From: Nitrospirota bacterium
GTDB lineage: Bacteria > JACPQY01
Direction: 5' to 3'
Assembly (NCBI GenBank): GCA_016180645.1
Contig: JACPAV010000031.1
Location: 1-37,435 of the forward strand
DNA: 37,435 bases
Part shown: one piece after another, positions 22,554 through 29,430 of the stretch
Layout of the letters: every line of letters begins with the position of its first letter
Numbering within the stretch: position 1 is the first letter of the stretch
Translations under genes and position numbers: made by a program
Notes under the pieces: model-generated
The model's database searches: none
What the model saw: the letters and a program-made list of their open reading frames with translations, nothing else
Told to the model about the DNA's origin: nothing

Positions 22554-24084
22554 ACGACACGGAGAGCGTGAAATCGGTCGTGTCGAGCGAGGCGGCGCCG
22601 ACGAACGAGCGCGGGCGCTCGAAAATGTCTTTCGCGGGGTTGTATTTCACGGGCGCGCGGAACTCGATGGGGTTCGGGTAGTCGAACTTCGGGTAGTAGC
22701 GCCATTCGGCAGTCCCGCTCACGGAGAGATGAATTTTCGGCACGCCGAACCCAAGCCGCCCCGCCACCGCGCCCGAACCGAGCCAGATCCATTGCGAGCC
22801 GATTTCCCGATGCTGCGCCAGTCGCACATCCGCCCACCGACGTTCAAGGACATTGGCGCCGCCCTCCGCCGTCAGGAACGAACGGACCGGGCCGAGCCGT
22901 AGGACCAGATCGAAACCGGCCCGCTGCCCCACGGCGGTGGACCGCAGATTGAGCCGGTAAGTGTTCGGCTCGGTGATGTCGATTTCCACTCCGGAATCGG
23001 GATCGGAAAAAAGGCCCTGCATGTCGGTCGTGTCCGGACGCTGCACCACCGGCACCCGCTCTCGGAAATCCGCGATGTCGATCGTCTGGTCCATGAAATC
23101 GACCGTTGGATAGATGAAAAGCCCCGTCTTCTTCGGGGTAGAATAGAGCGAGATTCGATAGCCGCTCGACCGCGCGTTCCCGCTCGCAACCACGCGGGAG
23201 CCGCTGCCGTCCTCGTCGCGAATCGAGGACGACACGCCGGCCAGCCCCTTGAAGGTGGTCAGCCGCACGCCGCCGAGCGCGCCGACGTAATTCCTCCACG
23301 CCGCTCTCCTGGGATCATCCTTCTCCTCCTTCTGGATGAGGTAGACCGTTCCATCCTGTTCCAAACTGATCCGGCGTTCCTCGGGCGCCGCCATCCCGGT
23401 CGCCTTCACAATACCGTAGATCTGACGCCATCCCGTCCCGGCGGCCACCGGTTCGGCGTAAGGCGCCTTCAGCGCCTCGAGAAATTCGCCGTGTTTGGCC
23501 GCGAGCGCCCTCGCCTGGGCACGGAACGTTTCGTGGTAGGCCCGGCGAAACGCATCCTCGATGTTCCGCCGGAGGAACCACGACCAGAACAGGATGTCAT
23601 AGGGCGCCTCGACCTCGGTGAAACTCGAATAAATTTCACGCCCGATGGGGTCAATGGCCCCCACTTTCATTCGCACAGTCACACTCCCCCACTCCGGTGT
23701 GAACGGCTGGTAGACGATCAAGCCGGGGAATACCGCGAGGGCATCCAGGAGCCACGTGCGCCGTGATTTGATTTTCGTTTCTATCCGCGCGTTCAACCAC
23801 AAGCCGTTCCCGGGAGGTCCTCCTTTCGCGCCCTTGAATCCGCAATGGGCCGTCACGTAGGTGAGGAACATATCCGACAGCATGCCGACCCTGTAGATGT
23901 CCCACTCCTTCAGACTCGCCACCTCGAAATCGCCAATGGCCACGGGGATGGCTTCGCAGTTTTCCTCAAGGACCATGTCTTCCGAGGAGGGATAACGCGG
24001 GATCATGACCCGGTGTGCGAATTGACAGGCGGGGAGCAGGAGACCGATCAGGCCCACAATCGCGAAGGAGCGGCTACACGCCAT
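22543..24084 (-). CDS. lipoprotein with barrel-like C-terminal domain, paralogue of 26463-27401
   Basis: 513 aa. The ATG (24082-24084) has a GGAGA ribosome site and opens a signal peptide with lipobox LLPAC. An N-terminal domain of about 230 residues (GDFEVASLKEWDIYRVG; FTPEWGSVTVRMKVGAID) is specific to this copy. From about residue 260 to the end it matches the neighbour: YVGALGG, GVSSSIRDED, VASGNARSSGYRISLYS, FIYPTVDF, TIDIADFRE, VGQRAGFDL, FDYPNPIEF, and the end SVSYVF. Alternating polar/apolar strands and a C-terminal Phe suggest an outer-membrane barrel; a lipid anchor plus barrel would be unusual. Its stop lies within the start of the FnIII lipoprotein gene, so both are coupled. Not in a family I recognise. 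Confidence 0.75.
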   Translation of the reverse strand: MACSRSFAIVGLIGLLLPACQFAHRVMIPRYPSSEDMVLEENCEAIPVAIGDFEVASLKEWDIYRVGMLSDMFLTYVTAHCGFKGAKGGPPGNGLWLNARIETKIKSRRTWLLDALAVFPGLIVYQPFTPEWGSVTVRMKVGAIDPIGREIYSSFTEVEAPYDILFWSWFLRRNIEDAFRRAYHETFRAQARALAAKHGEFLEALKAPYAEPVAAGTGWRQIYGIVKATGMAAPEERRISLEQDGTVYLIQKEEKDDPRRAAWRNYVGALGGVRLTTFKGLAGVSSSIRDEDGSGSRVVASGNARSSGYRISLYSTPKKTGLFIYPTVDFMDQTIDIADFRERVPVVQRPDTTDMQGLFSDPDSGVEIDITEPNTYRLNLRSTAVGQRAGFDLVLRLGPVRSFLTAEGGANVLERRWADVRLAQHREIGSQWIWLGSGAVAGRLGFGVPKIHLSVSGTAEWRYYPKFDYPNPIEFRAPVKYNPAKDIFERPRSFVGAASLDTTDFTLSVSYVF

Positions 24085-24122
24085 GCGATCTCCGATGCAA
24101 GCGGCGTGCCACCGGAAATGGG

Positions 24123-24980
24123 CTACACGACCTGAAAACCTTTTTCCGTAATGTCGAATTCCAGCTCTTCGGCTCGATGGTTGCTCCCCCGATGTTTCAG
24201 AATGCGCAGCGAGCGACACCGCGTTTCGTGCTCCTCTCTCCACCCCATGAGGATCAATGTGGAGGCGTTGTATTCGGGCCCGTCGAGCGGAATGGGTGCG
24301 CGAATGAGATCTTCCAGCATGATCTCCCGCGCCGTGACGAGCAGAACGGTCGTCACCGCTTTCTCGTCGTAGCGATGCGCGTCCACAAAAGATTTCTTGA
24401 ATCTGAAATTCTCCCGCAGGGCCTCCCGGGCCAGCCACTCCGGTTCCAGCCGGATGTACTGCTCGAATACGGTCTCGATGAACTCCGCCTGCGAGGAGGG
24501 CCGTTCCCCCAGCGGCTCGATGCCATCCACGATCACCCGCTTCCGCCCCTGGGCGAAACCCTGGTAGAGAAAGGCCGCGGTGAGCTGGAGCCGGGTTTGG
24601 AGCTGAAGGGCCCATCTCTCCGGGTCCTTGGTGACACCCAGTCCCAGTCCCGCGAAGGGGCGATACAAGTCGAACGAAGCCGGCCGCGATCGAAGGTTGC
24701 GCGCTCCGGGCAAGCCGTCTTTCTCCGTGATCGACCAGCGATGGAGCCTCCGGGCGATCGCCTTCTCGCCTTGATCGTCGCCTCGGGAAGCCAGATCCAG
24801 GATCAATCCCGGATGCCGCTCCTGATTCCGCCCGGCGTTCGCGATGCTCATGCCGAGATGCGATTTCCCGATCCCCGTGGCGCCCACGATGACCGCCAGC
24901 GTGCCCGGCACCAGCCCGCCGCCAAGAGCCTCATCCAGGGCCGCCACTCCCGTGCGGTACCTCGTGGAGCGGCTCCCCAT
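24123..24980 (-). CDS. KaiC/RAD55-like RecA-superfamily ATPase
   Basis: 285 aa, cytoplasmic, one RecA-type domain. Walker A GATGIGKS is at 33-40, preceded by GVAALDEALGGGLVPGTLAVI, the standard KaiC/RadA opening. Walker B is RVIVDG (D151). The C-terminus (LRILKHRGSNHRAEELEFDI, ending GFQVV) matches the KaiC-type ending with K-RGS-H and a final I-T-x-x-G strand. A catalytic Glu after Walker A is not obvious. Such proteins act in signalling or as switch ATPases. The ATG overlaps the stop of the RCC1 lipoprotein (TAATG at 24978-24982) and the barrel-type lipoprotein starts 38 nt downstream, so a cytosolic ATPase is embedded in an envelope operon. Partner unknown. Confidence 0.82.
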   Translation of the reverse strand: MGSRSTRYRTGVAALDEALGGGLVPGTLAVIVGATGIGKSHLGMSIANAGRNQERHPGLILDLASRGDDQGEKAIARRLHRWSITEKDGLPGARNLRSRPASFDLYRPFAGLGLGVTKDPERWALQLQTRLQLTAAFLYQGFAQGRKRVIVDGIEPLGERPSSQAEFIETVFEQYIRLEPEWLAREALRENFRFKKSFVDAHRYDEKAVTTVLLVTAREIMLEDLIRAPIPLDGPEYNASTLILMGWREEHETRCRSLRILKHRGSNHRAEELEFDITEKGFQVV

Positions 24981-26473
24981 TACGGAATCCCCGGGATGGC
25001 CATCGGAGTCGGGCGGCAGTCGTCCACGCCGCACCGATGTTGAACGAACTCGGCGAGTTGTCCGAGGGTATTGAGACCCCAACAGTACACCATCGCGTTT
25101 TCAAGACGGGCACAGGTATGCGCGACGCCCGTGGATACCGCGATCACACCCCCGAGCCCCGACACGGTCACAACGCCCTCCCTCTCGGCCCTGGCGCCGT
25201 TTCCCAGTTGTCCGAACCCGTTCCAACCCCAGCAGGCGACCGTTCCATCCGAGAGCAGCGCACAGGTGTAGTCGCTGCCTGAAGACAGCGATCGCACTCC
25301 GGCCAGCCCTGTGACGTCGACCGGGGATCTCCCGCAGGTGTCCGCTCCCCGGCATTCCGCAGGCGTGCCCCTGCCGTTCCCCAATTGCCCGTAGGAGGAG
25401 TCTCCCCAGCATCTTACGTTTCCCTCGGAGACGACGGCGCAGGTGTGGGCCGCTCCAGCCGCAACGGAGACCGCATCCGTAAGTTCGGATACTTCGGTCG
25501 GGATCGATCGAGCTTCGGTTGTCCCGTCCCCCAGTTGACCTGTAGCGTTGAATCCCCAGCAGGAGACCCGCCCTCCGCGCCGCAGGGCGCAGGAGTGATA
25601 GGCCCCGGCGGAGATGGCCTCAGCATCCGACAGCCCCGTCACGGCAACGGGCAGGTATTGATCCTCCGTCGTACCATCGCCGAGTTGACCGGCGAAATTC
25701 GATCCCCAGCAACGCACGGTTCCCTCCGTCTTGATGGCGCACACGTGCTTTTCTCCGGCGGCGAGCGCGATGACGTCGCCGATATCGACAGGGATGGCCG
25801 TCATCTCGGAGGGGATTCGCGTGCCGCTGCCGAGTCCCTCGATCGTGGTCCCCCAGCAACGCACATTCCGATCCGCCGTGAGGGCACAGGTAAACCCATC
25901 GCCCGCCGCGAGGGCGGTGAGCGTCGAAACCCCGTCGATCTTCCTAGGACTGAAGGGATCTTTCGGCCGGTCCGGTCTCGGTTTCCAGGAGTAGTCGGCG
26001 CCCCAGCACTTGACGAATCCATCCATGTCCGCGGCGCAGGCATGGTAGGCGCCGGCGGCGAGCGCCGTCGGGATCGCCGGAGGGATGTAGACGCTGGCGA
26101 GCCGGAACGATTCGTCAAAGACGGCCAGCTCCGAAAGGTACCCCGGTTTGAGCGCGCCCACCGGGGTGGCGGTCGTGAACGCGAGCACTTTGCCGTTCCG
26201 CACTTTCTCCCTCATGACCGTAACGTACCGCGTTTTGTCCCAGTTCAGCGTCAACTGGTCGTCCACCCCCATGTCGCCGTTCAGGACATTCCGGCTTTTC
26301 CGGTAATCAAGGTCCGGGTGGAGCCGGAGTTCCCGCAAAGGAAACTGGCTCGAATTGCGGATGATGAGCTTCGGCGGTTCGAGGGGTCGGCCTTTCTCCT
26401 CGGGCTCAAATTCGACGCACGAAACGATCACGAGCGCCACAATCGCGAGAGGCAAGCACGATCTAGAAAACAT
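24980..26473 (-). CDS. lipoprotein with shared N-terminal domain and seven RCC1-type repeats
   Basis: 497 aa from the ATG at 26471-26473, which lies inside the last codons of the barrel gene. The signal peptide MFSRSCLPLAIVALVIVSC ends in a lipobox (C19); the frame is open for 32 more codons upstream, but those overlap the barrel gene. The N-terminal domain (NSSQFPLRELRLHPDLDY, NVL, LAVFDESFRLASV) matches the FnIII lipoprotein. Seven RCC1/ALFI-type repeats follow, each with two Cys (HxCA...VxCWG) and most with GQLGDGT or GQLGNG: the number needed for a closed seven-bladed propeller, with a likely disulfide per blade. Secreted RCC1 propellers bind ligands or partners. Last blade reads GLNTLGQLAEF. 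Confidence 0.85.
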   Translation of the reverse strand: MFSRSCLPLAIVALVIVSCVEFEPEEKGRPLEPPKLIIRNSSQFPLRELRLHPDLDYRKSRNVLNGDMGVDDQLTLNWDKTRYVTVMREKVRNGKVLAFTTATPVGALKPGYLSELAVFDESFRLASVYIPPAIPTALAAGAYHACAADMDGFVKCWGADYSWKPRPDRPKDPFSPRKIDGVSTLTALAAGDGFTCALTADRNVRCWGTTIEGLGSGTRIPSEMTAIPVDIGDVIALAAGEKHVCAIKTEGTVRCWGSNFAGQLGDGTTEDQYLPVAVTGLSDAEAISAGAYHSCALRRGGRVSCWGFNATGQLGDGTTEARSIPTEVSELTDAVSVAAGAAHTCAVVSEGNVRCWGDSSYGQLGNGRGTPAECRGADTCGRSPVDVTGLAGVRSLSSGSDYTCALLSDGTVACWGWNGFGQLGNGARAEREGVVTVSGLGGVIAVSTGVAHTCARLENAMVYCWGLNTLGQLAEFVQHRCGVDDCRPTPMAIPGIP

Positions 26474-27401
26474 ACGAGACGGAGACCGTGACTTCCGCCG
26501 TGTCGAGCGCGGCCCCGCGCACAAATTCCCGCGGACGCTCGTTGATTTCCTTTTGGGGGTCGTAGGCAATCGCGCCCCGAAACTCGACCGGGTTGGGATA
26601 GTCGAACTGGGGATAGGTCTTCAACTCCCCCGTGGCGCTCAGTGCGAAATGCGCCTTGGGGAAAGTGAACCCCACGCGGCCGGCGCCGACGAACGAACCC
26701 AACGCCTTCAGCCCCGCACCGCGCTCCACGCGATCGCCGAGCCTCACGATGGCGTGTCGCGCCTCGACGAGATTCGCGCCGGCTTCCACCGTCGCATACA
26801 TCTCGATCCAACTGCTCCCGGCCACGAAATCGAACCCCGCCCTCTGGCCGATGCCGAGCGACCGGAGGTAGAGGCGGTAAGTATTGGGGTCCGTGATGTC
26901 GACGGTTTCACCCGTCTCCGGATCGGTCACAATCGCCGGGATCTCCTCCGCACTGGGCAGATCGATGGGAGGCACGGCTTCGCGGAAATCCGCGATCTCG
27001 ATCGTCTGGGCCAGAAAATCCGCCGTGGGGTAGATGAAAAATCCGCTGGAGCGCGGCGCGGAGAACAGCGACACCCGATATCCATCCGTTCGGGCATCGC
27101 CGCTGGCCACGTCTCGGGTACCGCCCTCCTCCGATCGAACCGACGAGGAGACCTGCGCCCAGCCCTGGAACACCGTGACTTTCAGTCCTCCCAGCGCGCC
27201 GAGGTATTTTCCCCACAGCGAACGCGGCGCGGTCTCCTTCCGGGGAGTCCAGAGGACTTGGAAGCCTTGCCCTGTCGGCGTGATGTCTGGTTTGGCTTCC
27301 GTTTCGGCCTCGGCTCGCTCCGCGGGGGTGGCATCCGAAAGGTCTGAGAAAGCCAGGAAGCAGACGAGAAAGAAGGCGAACAGGCGAAATAAACCCCGCA
27401 T
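26463..27401 (-). CDS. predicted outer-membrane barrel-type protein, first gene of the surface operon
   Basis: 312 aa with a signal peptide (MRGLFRLFAFFLVCFLAFS, cleavage near SDA). After a short linker it is homologous to the C-terminal two thirds of the 22543-24084 protein: YLGALGGLKVTVF, VASGDARTDGYRVSLFS, FIYPTADF, TIEIADFREAV, DPNTYRLYLRSLGIGQRAGF, FDYPNPVEF and terminal SVSYVF. The copy lacks the extra 230-residue N-terminal domain of its paralogue. The alternating pattern and final Phe fit a small outer-membrane barrel. The ATG at 27399-27401 is chosen for the signal peptide; a start 12 codons upstream has no better ribosome site. Its end overlaps the RCC1 lipoprotein start by 11 nt. 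Confidence 0.75.
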   Translation of the reverse strand: MRGLFRLFAFFLVCFLAFSDLSDATPAERAEAETEAKPDITPTGQGFQVLWTPRKETAPRSLWGKYLGALGGLKVTVFQGWAQVSSSVRSEEGGTRDVASGDARTDGYRVSLFSAPRSSGFFIYPTADFLAQTIEIADFREAVPPIDLPSAEEIPAIVTDPETGETVDITDPNTYRLYLRSLGIGQRAGFDFVAGSSWIEMYATVEAGANLVEARHAIVRLGDRVERGAGLKALGSFVGAGRVGFTFPKAHFALSATGELKTYPQFDYPNPVEFRGAIAYDPQKEINERPREFVRGAALDTAEVTVSVSYVF

Positions 27402-27410
27402 CCGTGGAAG

Positions 27411-27419
27411 ATTATCGCA
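27411..27419 (-). promoter_or_regulatory. possible extended -10 promoter of the surface operon
   Basis: The minus strand reads TGC GATAAT (27419-27411), an extended -10 pattern, ending 9 nt before the ATG at 27401. No good -35 is visible. The short distance repeats what is seen before the FlgN-like gene, suggesting leaderless or near-leaderless transcripts. Confidence 0.35.
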
Positions 27420-27473
27420 TCGCGCATCAAGGGGCAACAGACCCGATGCGGAACCAGAGATTCCCCAACTTCC

Positions 27474-27541
27474 TTGAGATGCTGAAACAAGTCCAGCATG
27501 ACATCCCGTTTTGTCACCCTGAACTTGGTTCAGGGTCTCAA
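27474..27541. repeat. inverted pair of 30-bp hairpin units
   Basis: Two related 30-nt units face each other: 27474-27503 (TTGAGA...TGACA) and 27512-27541 (TGTCA...TCTCAA). The second contains CCCTGAAC/GTTCAGGG arms (27517-27524, 27528-27535). It is a doublet like the REPINs but without GTAG heads. It lies upstream of the surface operon and may also terminate transcription from the secreted-protein gene at 27645. The rest of 27542-27644 shows nothing. Confidence 0.65.
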
Positions 27542-27644
27542 AATGCCTTGCGTCCGTGTTCAGGTACTAGGATAGGCTCTTATTCACCGTACACCTCTCA
27601 CCACCTTATCGGAGCATCGGGACCCATGAACTCGGTTCCCAAGG

Positions 27645-28178
27645 TTACTCCGTATAGAACACCACTACCTTGCAGGGCTTGTTCGCGGCGTTCGCACCCA
27701 TCATGTCGATAAAAATAGCGGATTCATCGACCTTTCCCACAACCGTCATTTGCCGACCAGAGCTTATGTCAAGGTACGAAATAAAGTCGAATAGAATTTT
27801 CTGGTAGTCCAAACCGTGTGTCACCCTGAGATTACCGCTGCCATCGACGGTGCCCGACAGTAATTTCCACCTGATACCGCCATTTTGCGTCGAGATGGCG
27901 CCCCCAACATCCATAGCCGCCGACGGACTGGACGTTCCTATCCCCACGTTGCCATCGGTGTAGACGGCATTCGCGCCGCTCTTGGTCCAATTCGGGAGGC
28001 CCTCGATGGCCTTCTTGAGATTTCCGATTGATGTATTCAGGTCGTCCGCGACAAGGGCTTCGCCGGTCGTCCAAGTCTTGACCGTTCCGACCGTCACGGC
28101 CAGGGCAACGGTTCCGATCACGCCCACCGCGATCCCCGCGCCGAGCAGCAGACCTTTCACGAACACTTGAATTCTCAT
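27645..28178 (-). CDS. secreted or membrane-anchored protein with GIGT motif
   Basis: 177 aa from the ATG at 28176-28178, which has the best ribosome site in the region (GAGGAGGT). A hydrophobic N-terminal segment (VKGLLLGAGIAVGVIGTVALAV) is a signal peptide or anchor. The middle has GNVGIGTSSPSAAMDVGGAI, a pattern typical of tail-fibre and adhesin-like proteins ahead of a C-terminal strand-rich part. The C-terminus has strands (QMTVVGKVDESAIFIDMM, KPCKVVVFYTE). It precedes the outer-membrane operon and follows the FnIII lipoprotein on the same strand. Not a family I can name; a surface or extracellular role is likely. Confidence 0.7.
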   Translation of the reverse strand: MRIQVFVKGLLLGAGIAVGVIGTVALAVTVGTVKTWTTGEALVADDLNTSIGNLKKAIEGLPNWTKSGANAVYTDGNVGIGTSSPSAAMDVGGAISTQNGGIRWKLLSGTVDGSGNLRVTHGLDYQKILFDFISYLDISSGRQMTVVGKVDESAIFIDMMGANAANKPCKVVVFYTE

Positions 28179-28198
28179 CGGACACCTCCTCGATTTCC

Positions 28199-29040
28199 TC
28201 ATCCCAGAATGCACGAGCCAATCTTCGACGACCCCACAATGCACGTGGATTTTGCGTCCGGTTCGGACGGATGCGCGGGGACATCCGGCGCGGAAGGGTT
28301 GTCTGATAATTCCGCCATCGGAGTCGCCGACACCTCGCCCGACTTGTCGCTCTCGCTCCGGGAATTGAGAGCTGAAACCGCAAAGAAGTACACCTGACCG
28401 TTGCTGAGTCCGGTCAGCGTCGCGTTCAACGAACCCGCTATGCTCACCGGTGAGGCGCCCTCCTTTGCTCCCTTGCCAATGTAGGGTCCTCCCGTTTTCG
28501 CGCCATAGTAGACTCGGTATTCAGCCGCACCCGCCGACGCCTCCCATGATAGAGCCACGGAGGCGTTTCCCGTTCGCGCCTGAAGGTTCTTGGGCGGCTC
28601 AGGCGCCGCCGTGATCGCCTCAAGCGCAACGCTGATTTCCGGAGAGGCCGGCCCTTCCCCATCGGGCGCGGTCGCCGAAACCTCGAAAAAGTACGTGAGG
28701 TTCGGTTCCAAGCCTTCGATCAGAATCTCGACACGTTTCCAACGTCGGCCGGTGAATTTCCGATCGAAAGCCCCTTGCCCCTTCGCGCGGCGCTTTTCAT
28801 GTCGTAGTAGAACATGTACCCGCGCGCCCCCGCTACAAGGTCCCACGAAAGCGTCACGTTGTTCTCGCCGATGACGGATTGGATGTTCTGCGGCGCGGGC
28901 AACCCCTCGACAAGCCTTTTCTCGGCTTCCGCGGAGCAAGCGGCGAATGTCAGCGCGAATAGGAGGAGGAGGAATCTAGGGTATGACTGTGAGTGAGTGA
29001 GTGAGTGCAAGAAGCGAACCACCAGACTATTGGTGCGCAC
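28199..29040 (-). pseudogene. FnIII-domain lipoprotein with a frameshift
   Basis: From the GTG at 29038-29040 the frame gives a signal peptide with lipobox LTFAAC, then the start of an FnIII domain (VIGENNVTLSWDLVAGARGYMFYYD). It breaks at about 28775-28800, near AAAA and GGGG runs, and stops at 28720. The missing part continues in another frame: LIEGLEPNLTYFFEVSATA and a second FnIII domain ending YFFAVSALNSRSESDKSG, with a Cys-containing tail. One inserted base would restore a protein of about 280 aa. This can be an assembly error, a recent mutation or a switchable gene; the n-region also contains 4.75 copies of a GTGA tetranucleotide (28989-29007). Its start overlaps the 3' end of the upstream small gene. 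Confidence 0.7.
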
Positions 29041-29248
29041 GGGAGTCCCGTTTGTGATCTTTCAACTCCTGATCCATATCGGCAATGAACTCGATGACGT
29101 CCTTGACTTTTTCCTTGAGTCCGCGGATATCCCGGCCAAAAGTCTTCTTCATCTCCAAGAGCTGCCGACAGAAATTCCGCTCCATCAGGTCAAACCTGTC
29201 CAACATTTCCGCCCGGAGTTTCCGCAAGGTGGGTTTCCCGTTCCTCAT
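29027..29248 (-). CDS. small coiled-coil protein, unknown
   Basis: 73 aa, highly charged and helical (LRAEMLDRFDLMERNFCRQLLEM, GLKEKVKDVIEFIADMDQEL). It has no signal and no recognised domain. It starts the transcription unit that leads to the FnIII lipoprotein, whose GTG overlaps its 3' end by 14 nt, so it may be coupled to it. The ATG at 29246-29248 faces the TldD-like gene across about 180 nt, where both promoters must lie. Confidence 0.5.
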   Translation of the reverse strand: MRNGKPTLRKLRAEMLDRFDLMERNFCRQLLEMKKTFGRDIRGLKEKVKDVIEFIADMDQELKDHKRDSRAHQ

Positions 29249-29430
29249 GCGAGGAAGCTACCACCTCAGTATGGGGCGGTCAAACATCCGGACGACTCTC
29301 TCGGTTGACCTCCCCGGCGCAATGGATTACGGTTCCGCCGTGTCGCGTGGTCAAATCCCGAAAGGTCTCATCGGCTGGTCCGTATGGAGGGCAGGAGCCC
29401 GACATCATTGGGATTGCACGGAGCGTCAGG

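Noticed and set aside
24085-24615. N-terminal extension of the barrel-type lipoprotein to 24615
   Set aside because: It overlaps the ATPase gene in another frame; the ATG at 24084 has a ribosome site and begins a signal peptide.
28775-28800. Programmed -1 ribosomal frameshift in the FnIII lipoprotein
   Set aside because: No slippery heptamer of the X XXY YYZ type with a following pseudoknot was seen; a simple base loss explains it better.
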